Source: Brytella acorum
Lineage (GTDB): Bacteria > Pseudomonadota > Alphaproteobacteria > Acetobacterales > Acetobacteraceae
Assembly (NCBI RefSeq): GCF_029309905.1
Contig: NZ_JARBJP010000002.1
Coordinates: 612,946-676,945, forward strand
Length of the DNA stretch: 64,000 nucleotides
Reading direction: 5' to 3'
Under the pieces are notes generated by a model. It did no database searches, was not told where the DNA came from, and saw only the letters and a list, made by a program, of their open reading frames with translations. Positions 9,021 through 16,202 of the stretch are shown here, piece by piece. Each line of letters begins with the position of its first letter. The stretch's first letter is position 1. Position numbers and translations under genes: made by a program.

Positions 9021-9401
9021 TCAAAACATGTTCAGGGCGAGACGGGCCTCATCGCTCATGCGGCTCATGTCCCAGGGTGGGTCCCAGACAACTTCAACTT
9101 TGGCATCGTTGACGCCGGGGACTTTTGCGATCGCCTCGCGAACCTGCTGCGGCAGTTCCTGCGCGCTTGGGCAGTTCGGGGCCGTAAGCGTCATCTCCAC
9201 GCCAACACGCCCGTCCTCATGCAGATCGATCGCGTAAATCAGGCCAAGCTCGTAAATATTGACCGGTATTTCCGGATCATACACGGATGCAATGGCCTCG
9301 ATGACCTGTCCCTCATCCGGCGCACCGGTCGCTTGTTCCGACTGTGGCGTCTCAACCAGCGCCTGAAGAGGAGAAAGAGTCTGGGAAGCAGGTTCGGACA
9401 T
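9021..9401 (-). CDS. sufT: SUF system assembly factor, DUF59/MIP18 family (SufT-like)
   Basis: 126 residues from the preferred ATG at 9401, which follows a GAGGAAAG ribosome site; a longer frame would overlap the sufS stop. The DUF59 domain is clear: VIEAIASVYDPEIPVNIYE, the motif LTAPNCPSAQELP with its conserved cysteine, and WDPPWDMSRMSDEAR at the end. Members help mature Fe-S proteins in SUF-only bacteria; the exact step is not settled. It is eleven bases downstream of sufS and upstream of the A-type carrier gene, so its role in cluster trafficking is strongly supported by context. Confidence 0.92.
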   Translation of the reverse strand: MSEPASQTLSPLQALVETPQSEQATGAPDEGQVIEAIASVYDPEIPVNIYELGLIYAIDLHEDGRVGVEMTLTAPNCPSAQELPQQVREAIAKVPGVNDAKVEVVWDPPWDMSRMSDEARLALNMF

Positions 9402-9412
9402 CTTGTCTTTCC

Positions 9413-10648
9413 TCAAGCCAGAATTGCGTGAGCGCGCTTGAGACCGTGCACCAACGCATCGATTTCTTCGCATGTCGTATAGACAGCAAAGCTTGCGCGC
9501 GCGGTGGCCGTTAACCCCAGACGGTGAATCAAAGGCTCCGCGCAGTGTTGTCCAGCTCGGATCGCAATACCCTGCTGATCGAGCAGGGTCGCCAGATCAT
9601 GCGGATGCGCGCCTTCGCATAGGAACGAGATGACGCCGCCACGATGACGGGGCCGACCGACTATCCGCACAAATTCGAGTTCACGCAGTCTCCCGAGCGC
9701 ATAGCCCGTAACCGTGGCCTCGTGGTCTCCAATCTCCGTCATGCCGATACGACGCATAAAAGACAAAGCCGCGCCCAGGCCAATGGCCTCAACGATCGCC
9801 GGTGTCCCCGCCTCGAACTTGTTGGGCAGGTCCGCCCATGTCGTTCGCTCGAAAGTGACGTTTCGGATCATGTCTCCCCCTCCGAGAAAGGGCGGCATGG
9901 CGTCGAGCAGTTCGGCTTTTCCCCATAAAAGGCCGATCCCGGTCGGGCCGTAGAGTTTGTGGCCTGTGCATACGAAGAAATCCGCGTCGAGCGCTACGAC
10001 ATCCGTCGCCGCATGAACGGCGGATTGTGAACCGTCGATCAGCACCCGTGCGCCATATCGATGGGCAATGCCCGCCAATGTCCTGACCGGTGTAATCGTG
10101 CCGAGAACGTTCGACATATGGGTGATCGCGACAAGGGCGACCCTGCCATCTTCAAGCAGCCGCTCGTAAGCATCGACGTCGATGTCGCCGTCATCGGTGA
10201 TAGGCGCGACGCGCAGTTCAATTCCGGCCCGGTCGCGCAGCATCTGCCACGGTACAATGTTGGCGTGATGCTCCAATTCCGAAATCAGGACGGCTTGCCC
10301 GGGCTTCATCAGGCTGCCGAAACTATGCGCGACGAGGTTGATGCCTTCCGTGCTGTTGCGCACGAAAATGACTTCGCGGCGGTCCGGGGCTCCCAAGAAG
10401 CGCGCGGCTTCGCTGCGCGCGGCTTCATAGGCCTCGGTCGTGCGTTCGCTCATCCAGTGGAGGCCGCGATGAATATTCGCGTATTGATGGCGCATCGTGT
10501 CCGCCATAGCCTCGATCACGCAATCAGGCTTCTGCGCCGAAGCCGCGCTGTCGAGAAATACAAGCGGCTTGCCATGCACGGTTTCCTTCAGAATAGGAAA
10601 TTGCGCACGAACCTGCGTCACATCGAACGACGTCGTCATCACATCCAT
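9413..10648 (-). CDS. sufS: Cysteine desulfurase SufS
   Basis: 411 residues from ATG 10648, which shares bases with the sufD stop (TGATG) and follows AGGTGAA; an upstream ATG at 10669 is possible but inside sufD. It is a fold-type I PLP enzyme: Lys231 in CTGHKLYGPTG forms the Schiff base, His128 in ELEHHAN stacks on the cofactor, and Cys369 in RAGQHCAEP carries the persulfide. It releases sulfur from L-cysteine for cluster assembly on SufBCD. No SufE or SufU partner is encoded in this operon; one may lie elsewhere. Note LDSAASAQKP near residue 33, the usual SufS N-terminal motif. Confidence 0.96.
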   Translation of the reverse strand: MDVMTTSFDVTQVRAQFPILKETVHGKPLVFLDSAASAQKPDCVIEAMADTMRHQYANIHRGLHWMSERTTEAYEAARSEAARFLGAPDRREVIFVRNSTEGINLVAHSFGSLMKPGQAVLISELEHHANIVPWQMLRDRAGIELRVAPITDDGDIDVDAYERLLEDGRVALVAITHMSNVLGTITPVRTLAGIAHRYGARVLIDGSQSAVHAATDVVALDADFFVCTGHKLYGPTGIGLLWGKAELLDAMPPFLGGGDMIRNVTFERTTWADLPNKFEAGTPAIVEAIGLGAALSFMRRIGMTEIGDHEATVTGYALGRLRELEFVRIVGRPRHRGGVISFLCEGAHPHDLATLLDQQGIAIRAGQHCAEPLIHRLGLTATARASFAVYTTCEEIDALVHGLKRAHAILA

Positions 10649-11877
10649 CAGTTCACCTGTTTCGCCCACCAGGCATCCACCCGCGCGTCCAGCCAGCTCC
10701 GCAGCCCCTCATCGACGATGAGATCCAGGGCATCTCCGAGAAAGGCCCGGACCAGAATGGCCTTGGCTTCGATCTCGGGAATGCCGCGAGACCGCAGATA
10801 GAAAAGCTGCTCGTCATCCAAAGCGCCGATCGTGGCGCCATGGCTGCATTTCACATCATCCGCGTAAATCTCAAGCTCAGGCTTGCTGTCGATCTGGGCC
10901 CTGTCGGATAACAGAAGCGCCTGATTCATCTGGTAGCCGTCCGTCTTCTGCGCAATGCGCTCGACTTCGATTTTACCTTGGAAAACCGCATGCGCCGCGT
11001 CCGTGATGACATTTTTGACCGTCTGCCGCGAGTTGCAGTGCGGGGCTGCGTGCGTGATACGTGATGTCAGGTCGGCGTGGCGTTCTCCGTCAAGGATCTG
11101 CGCCGCGTTGACGTGTACGTTGCCATGCAGACCACGCATCGCACACCGGACTTCATGACGCGCCAGACGCCCACCGAGCGTCAGCGTGAAGCTGTCATAG
11201 GTGCCCTCCTCCGCGACATTGCCCTCGACAAAAGCAAGATGGAAAGACGTATCGCTGTCGGCTTGCAGCTTGACGTGACGAACTGACGCCGCTTTGGACA
11301 CATCAAATCGCAGGACCGGGTTCGACAGATAAGTGCCCTGACCGGCATGGATTTCGAGCAACGTCAGTCGAGCGCCTGGCGCGAGCGCGATCTCGTGACG
11401 CAAATGCGTCGAGATCGGGTGTTCAGCGGATGAGAGGCTGACGATCGCCAGATTGCCGGCATCGACGCCTTCGGGGACATGGAAACGGACGCCGCCGCGG
11501 CCCAGAGCCGCATTCAGCACCGTCAGCGGATGTGTTTCCGCCGATACGGCTTCACGCTCCACGACCGTAACGCCAGCGGGAAGGCTGGAAAGAGACGGCA
11601 TGAAAAAGCCGTTCACAAAAACGACGCGCGGTCCGTCGGTCAGATCGGGAACGAGGTTTCGCAGCAGTTCTTGCGCGTCAACCTCCCCGAGCGGCGTCGC
11701 CTCGGCAAAGTCTAGATCCTCGAGAACCCGGAGCGACGTATAATGCCACGCTTCGATGCCGCGATGCGGCAGCCCTTCGCTCTTCAGGACAGGCAGGGCA
11801 GCGCTCTTCCCGGCACGCTTCAGAAAGCTCTGAAGGGCGCGTGTTTCGGTTTTTTTCGCGATGGCGCCGCTGCTCAT
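10648..11877 (-). CDS. sufD: Fe-S cluster assembly scaffold protein SufD
   Basis: 409 residues of the SufB/SufD family with the right-handed beta-helix core and the conserved C-terminal block DDVKCSHGATIGALDDEQLF followed by the SRGIPEIEAKAILVRAF motif, which defines SufD. The N-terminal region HRGIEAWHYTSLRVLEDLDF matches the family start. SufD pairs with SufB and SufC in the SufBC2D complex that builds clusters. The ATG overlaps the sufC stop by four bases (ATGA) and its own stop overlaps the sufS start, so translation is tightly coupled in the order B-C-D-S. Confidence 0.95.
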   Translation of the reverse strand: MSSGAIAKKTETRALQSFLKRAGKSAALPVLKSEGLPHRGIEAWHYTSLRVLEDLDFAEATPLGEVDAQELLRNLVPDLTDGPRVVFVNGFFMPSLSSLPAGVTVVEREAVSAETHPLTVLNAALGRGGVRFHVPEGVDAGNLAIVSLSSAEHPISTHLRHEIALAPGARLTLLEIHAGQGTYLSNPVLRFDVSKAASVRHVKLQADSDTSFHLAFVEGNVAEEGTYDSFTLTLGGRLARHEVRCAMRGLHGNVHVNAAQILDGERHADLTSRITHAAPHCNSRQTVKNVITDAAHAVFQGKIEVERIAQKTDGYQMNQALLLSDRAQIDSKPELEIYADDVKCSHGATIGALDDEQLFYLRSRGIPEIEAKAILVRAFLGDALDLIVDEGLRSWLDARVDAWWAKQVN

Positions 11878-12644
11878 GCCGCCGCCTCGAGATATTTGGC
11901 ATAGCCCTGCGCCTCAAGCTGGCGCGCAACCTCGGGGCCTCCGCTATGAATGATGCGTCCCTTGGCCATGACATGCACACGGTCTGGCTGGATGTAATCC
12001 AGCAGTCGCTGATGGTGGGTAATCACGAGCGCCGAGAAATCCGGTCCGCGCAAGCTGTTGACACCATCGGCAACCACTCGAAGGGCGTCGATATCGAGAC
12101 CGCTATCCGTCTCGTCGAGGATGGCGAATTTGGGCGCCAGCATACGCATCTGGAGTACTTCATTACGCTTTTTCTCGCCGCCCGAGAAACCGACATTCAC
12201 GTTGCGCTTGAGCATCTCGTCAGACATGTGCAGCCGCTTCGTTTCGGCTCTCACGGTTTTGAGGAACGCGACGGCATCCAGTTCATCCTCACCGCGAGCG
12301 CGCCGCACAGCATTGACGGCCGTGCGCAGAAAATTTGCATTGTTCACGCCCGGGAGTTCCACCGGGCTCTGGAAAGCCAGAAATACGCCTGCCGCCGCAC
12401 GCTCGTCCGGGCTCATGGCCAGAAGATCCTGCCCGTCAAATGCGACTGACCCATCGGTGACTTCATAGTCGTCGCGCCCCGCCAGAACGTAGGACAGCGT
12501 CGATTTTCCAGACCCGTTCGGTCCCATGATCGCATGGACCTGACCTTTGGGTATCTCCAGATCGAGGCCACGAAGAATAGGTTTCGGGAGGCCATTGTCG
12601 TCGATCTGCGCGCAAAGGCCGGAAATTTTCATAAAATCATTCAT
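11874..12644 (-). CDS. sufC: Fe-S cluster assembly ATPase SufC
   Basis: About 256 residues. ABC-type ATPase with Walker A GPNGSGKST (41-49 from the chosen ATG), signature FSGGEKKRNEV and Walker B FAILDETDSGLD, all characteristic of SufC rather than transporters. ATP-driven dimerisation of SufC opens the SufB-SufD interface. Two in-frame codons compete for the start; ATG 12644 follows AAGG by eight bases and is preferred over TTG 12650. The gene lies about 13 bp after sufB and overlaps sufD at its end. Confidence 0.96.
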   Translation of the reverse strand: MNDFMKISGLCAQIDDNGLPKPILRGLDLEIPKGQVHAIMGPNGSGKSTLSYVLAGRDDYEVTDGSVAFDGQDLLAMSPDERAAAGVFLAFQSPVELPGVNNANFLRTAVNAVRRARGEDELDAVAFLKTVRAETKRLHMSDEMLKRNVNVGFSGGEKKRNEVLQMRMLAPKFAILDETDSGLDIDALRVVADGVNSLRGPDFSALVITHHQRLLDYIQPDRVHVMAKGRIIHSGGPEVARQLEAQGYAKYLEAAA

Positions 12645-12657
12645 AAACAAAGCCTTA

Positions 12658-14145
12658 TTAACCGACGCTACCTTCGAGGCTTAATTGCAGCAGCTTCTGC
12701 GCCTCTACGGCGAATTCCATCGGAAGCTCTTTGAGAACATCCTTGCAGAACCCATTGACAATCAAGCCAACAGCGTCCTCTTCCGACAACCCGCGCGAAC
12801 GACAGTAAAACAGCTGATCCTCGGAAATCTTCGAGGTCGTCGCTTCATGCTCGACCCGCGCCGTCATATTGCGGCTCTCGATGTACGGAACCGTGTGGGC
12901 ACCGCACTGATCGCCGATCAGAAGGCTGTCACACTGCGTGAAATTCCGTGCATTGCGCGCTTTGGGCATCATCCGCACCAGCCCGCGATATGTGCTGTCT
13001 GAACGTCCCGCGGAAATGGTCTTCGCGATGATCGTGGAGCGCGTGTTCGCCCCCAGATGGATCATCTTCGTTCCCGTATCGGCCTGCTGGCGATTGTTGG
13101 TGACCGCAACCGAATAGAACTCCCCGACCGACCCTTCTCCCGCCAGAATACAGGACGGATATTTCCAGGTGATCGCCGAGCCGGTTTCGACCTGGGTCCA
13201 GGAAATGCGGGCATTTCTGCCGCGGCATGCGCCCCGCTTCGTCACGAAGTTGTAAATGCCGCCACGACCGTTTTCGTCACCGGGATACCAGTTCTGCACG
13301 GTTGAATATTTGATGCTCGCATCATCCATGGCGACCAGTTCGACGACGGCCGCATGGAGCTGGTTCTCGTCACGCATGGGGGCCGTGCAACCTTCGAGAT
13401 AGGAGACGGACGCCCCATCCTCACAGATGATCAATGTCCGTTCAAACTGCCCCGTATTGCGGGCATTGATACGGAAATATGTGGACAACTCCATGGGGCA
13501 GCGAACCCCCTTCGGCACGAAGACGAAGGAGCCATCCGTGAAAACCGCCGAGTTCAGAGCCGCGAAGAAATTGTCGCCCACCGGCACGACACTGCCGAGA
13601 TATTTCTGAACAAGCTCAGGATGCTCGCGGATGGCATCCGAAATCGGGCAGAAGATGACCCCGGCTTCCTCGAGCGTCTTGCGAAAGGTCGTCACCACGG
13701 AAACGCTGTCGAAGACCGCGTCGACGGCCACGGGCATGCGGACGTCTCCCTCCGGCGCCTCGACCCCGGCAAGCATGGCCTGCTCGTGGAGAGGAATGCC
13801 GAGCTTCTCATAGGTGCGAAGCAGTTCCGGATCGACTTCCTCAAGGCTTTTCGGTCCCGGCTTCTTCTTGGGCTGGGCGAAATAATGCGCATCCTGATAG
13901 TCGATCGGCGGATAATGCGGCTTCTGCCAGCTCGGCTCTTCCATCTTCTGCCAGGCACGGAAGGCCTTGAGCCGCCAGTCGAGCATCCATGCGGGTTCTG
14001 CCTTGCGCTCCGAGATCAACCGGACCGTATCTTCGTTCAGCCCCTTTGGCGCGATATCCATCTCGATATCGGTCTCGAAGCCCCATTTGTAAGTCGATGC
14101 ACCTAGGGTTTCGACGGCATCACGTGTTTCCGTTACGGCTGGCAT
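12658..14145 (-). CDS. sufB: Fe-S cluster assembly scaffold protein SufB
   Basis: 495 residues from ATG 14145, which follows GGAGATCTG and shares bases with the stop of the upstream regulator gene (TGATG). The family blocks are present: the N-terminal [17 protein letters not shown], the central [21 protein letters not shown], and the C-terminal [20 protein letters not shown] with NGFCKDVL. SufB carries the nascent cluster in the SufBC2D complex. A longer open frame upstream (to 14277) overlaps the regulator and is not supported by a ribosome site. Confidence 0.97.
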   Translation of the reverse strand: MPAVTETRDAVETLGASTYKWGFETDIEMDIAPKGLNEDTVRLISERKAEPAWMLDWRLKAFRAWQKMEEPSWQKPHYPPIDYQDAHYFAQPKKKPGPKSLEEVDPELLRTYEKLGIPLHEQAMLAGVEAPEGDVRMPVAVDAVFDSVSVVTTFRKTLEEAGVIFCPISDAIREHPELVQKYLGSVVPVGDNFFAALNSAVFTDGSFVFVPKGVRCPMELSTYFRINARNTGQFERTLIICEDGASVSYLEGCTAPMRDENQLHAAVVELVAMDDASIKYSTVQNWYPGDENGRGGIYNFVTKRGACRGRNARISWTQVETGSAITWKYPSCILAGEGSVGEFYSVAVTNNRQQADTGTKMIHLGANTRSTIIAKTISAGRSDSTYRGLVRMMPKARNARNFTQCDSLLIGDQCGAHTVPYIESRNMTARVEHEATTSKISEDQLFYCRSRGLSEEDAVGLIVNGFCKDVLKELPMEFAVEAQKLLQLSLEGSVG

Positions 14146-14615
14146 CAGATCTCCTTCCCCGCGCACAGATTTTGTCCCGCGCAGCCACTCGCAGCACGCC
14201 CGGACCGGGAGCGCACCATATCCGCGAGTGAAATTGCCTCGAGTGCTTCCAGGATGGCGTCGTTCACGGGATCCCACTGACCCGATAGTGCACAGAGCCC
14301 CTGGGCATCACACCCCTTCATGTCCCCGGCGCGGTTTTCAACGCACGCGGTGATGGCGATCGGCCCATCGACGGACTGGATAACCGCGGCGACCGATATT
14401 TCATCCAACGGACGGGCGAGCTGGTATCCGCCGCGCGCACCTCGATGGGACGCGATCAGACGATCGGCTGCCAGCCCCTTGAGGAGCTTGGCCACGGTGG
14501 GTTCCGGGACACCGGTCTCGGCCGATAGCAGAGTTGCCGTGGCCAGACCGTCATGCCGGCCCAGTTGCACCAGCAGAACCGTCGCGTAATCAGCAAGTTT
14601 TGACAGCCTGAGCAT
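14145..14615 (-). CDS. Rrf2-family Fe-S-sensing regulator of the SUF operon
   Basis: 156 residues from ATG 14615. An N-terminal winged helix ([14 protein letters not shown], then [18 protein letters not shown] and the wing [13 protein letters not shown]) is followed by three cysteines, Cys91-X10-Cys102-X5-Cys108, like the [2Fe-2S] ligand set of IscR. This is the SUF-type Rrf2 regulator, expected to repress the suf operon when its cluster is bound and to release under iron or oxidative stress. Its stop overlaps the sufB ATG. A second pair, Cys145 and Cys151, sits in the C-terminal tail. A palindrome inside its own promoter (14660-14681) is the likely operator. A start nine codons upstream is less likely. 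Confidence 0.92.
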   Translation of the reverse strand: MLRLSKLADYATVLLVQLGRHDGLATATLLSAETGVPEPTVAKLLKGLAADRLIASHRGARGGYQLARPLDEISVAAVIQSVDGPIAITACVENRAGDMKGCDAQGLCALSGQWDPVNDAILEALEAISLADMVRSRSGRAASGCAGQNLCAGKEI

Positions 14616-14657
14616 CAAGCGTCCCTTCGAATGCGCATCCAAGACATCAACAAATCC

Positions 14658-14687
14658 ATATCAGACTTGTAAAGTCCTGATTGGCAG
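14658..14687 (-). promoter_or_regulatory. Candidate suf promoter with Rrf2-type operator
   Basis: Reading the minus strand, CTGCCA (14682-14687) and TGATAT (14658-14663) are placed like -35 and -10 boxes with an 18-base spacer. The spacer and part of the -10 are covered by a near-perfect palindrome at 14660-14681: arms ATCAGACTT and AAGTCCTGAT around a short AT-rich centre. The AGACTT/AAGTC core resembles the GACT...AGTC dyad of IscR/Rrf2 sites. It lies 43-72 bases upstream of the regulator gene that leads the suf operon, which fits autorepression. The promoter boxes are weak matches; the palindrome is the firm part. Confidence 0.55.
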
Positions 14688-14712
14688 GACATGCGCCCTC
14701 TCGTTTCTCACG

Positions 14713-16059
14713 TCAAGGCATGACGCCGAAAAACCCCCGGGAAAGAACTTCCAGGGCGGCACCGGCAAGGAAGCCGACGAGCGTGCCATTGACGCGGATA
14801 TACTGGAGGTCGGGTCCGACACGCTGCTCCAGTCGCTCCGAAAACTCTCTCTCATCCCAACCGCGTGTCACGGAGGAAATATAGTGAGACAGTTTCTCGC
14901 GAGCCATCGGGAGCATTTTCCTGACGCAGACATTGGCGCCGCGCACAATCTTGTGACGTAGTGCCGTGTCATCGGCGATCTCATCGGCAAGACGCGCGAT
15001 GGAGACTGCGATGACCGTCTCACTCCATCCGTCGCCACGTGCCAGGTCTTTCAGAAGCATGTCACGCAGCCGAGCCCACAATTCGCCGCTCCAGGCCCGC
15101 AGACTTTCGTGTTGCAAGACGTTCGTAAAGGCTTCCACCAGATTGCCGCGATGCTCGGGATCACGTTCGACACGGTCGATCGCCTTGCGCGCCCAGCGTG
15201 TAAAGCCTTCTCGTACTACCGAATCGGATGGATCGACGCGGGACAATTCCGTGTTGATCGCGTCGAGCACGCGACTGGCAACGGATCCGCCAATCGCCCA
15301 ACTGACCATCCGCCCCCCCTGTTCACGCACGCGGGCTTCAATGAACTGCCGCAGCGCCGGCTCCTTCTCGTGCAACCCCGACTTCAGGGATTCCAGCAGA
15401 ACCGTCAGGACTTCCTGATGAAGCTCGGTATCCACAAGCGCGCGCAGGGATCGCGCGACGAGACGCGCCGTGTCTTCTCCCTGAAGCAGCACCGGAAGGG
15501 CGCGCTCGATAGCCAGCGATGCCTTTCCGTCCTCGAGAACAGAAATGATCGGAGGCATCATCTGTCGGATCGTGCGCCCAAGCGCGGCGGTATTGGCCGG
15601 GTCACGCAATGTCCGCGCCAGCCATTGTGGGAGATCGATCCGGTCGATCGCCCGCTCGATCTCGTGATCGGTGAAGAATTGCGTGGAGATGAAACGCCCA
15701 AGAGCGTCACCCAGGCGATCTTTCTGACGCGGCAGGATCGCCGTATGCGGAATGGGCAAGCCAAGCGGATGCCGGAAAAGAGCGGTCACGGCGAACCAGT
15801 CCGCCAGCCCGCCGACGACGCCTGCCCGCCCTCCGGCTCTCAGGATCTGCCAAAGGGCATTATCCTCGACAATACGCCAGGCCGGGAGGGCCGTCGCCAT
15901 CCCCACCAGGCCGACCATGCCCACCAGCAGGCCGTTGGCCAGGCGTCGCGAGGACACATAGGCAGCAGCCCGACGTTCGTCCCGACCCGCCTGTGCCGCC
16001 AATGGCTCCGTGGAATTCCCATGTTTGGAGACGGGGGACTGTTCATGCAAAGCAGACAT
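14713..16059 (-). CDS. DUF445 family membrane-anchored protein
   Basis: 448 residues. After a hydrophilic start, a hydrophobic segment LANGLLVGMVGLVGMATALP (about 40-60) is followed by the DUF445 opening block GGLADWFAVTALFRHPLGLPIPHTAILP, then long amphipathic helices rich in Arg and Glu, and a C-terminal hydrophobic stretch LVGFLAGAALEVLSRGFFGV. This matches the YjiN-like DUF445 family. The molecular function is unknown. The gene is upstream of the suf regulator on the same strand with a 97-bp gap that holds the suf promoter, and is divergent from the PEP carboxylase gene. Confidence 0.88.
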   Translation of the reverse strand: MSALHEQSPVSKHGNSTEPLAAQAGRDERRAAAYVSSRRLANGLLVGMVGLVGMATALPAWRIVEDNALWQILRAGGRAGVVGGLADWFAVTALFRHPLGLPIPHTAILPRQKDRLGDALGRFISTQFFTDHEIERAIDRIDLPQWLARTLRDPANTAALGRTIRQMMPPIISVLEDGKASLAIERALPVLLQGEDTARLVARSLRALVDTELHQEVLTVLLESLKSGLHEKEPALRQFIEARVREQGGRMVSWAIGGSVASRVLDAINTELSRVDPSDSVVREGFTRWARKAIDRVERDPEHRGNLVEAFTNVLQHESLRAWSGELWARLRDMLLKDLARGDGWSETVIAVSIARLADEIADDTALRHKIVRGANVCVRKMLPMAREKLSHYISSVTRGWDEREFSERLEQRVGPDLQYIRVNGTLVGFLAGAALEVLSRGFFGVMP

Positions 16060-16202
16060 CGCATTGCCGATAGCATCACGTTATCGCGCTGTCGCGCACT
16101 CATCGCGCGGAAGCGATTGCGTCCGTGCGCTACTCCATGAAAAATATAGGAGGAGCATTCGATCCTTCCGACCCTGACACCTAACTGACGCGTGAGGCGC
16201 CC

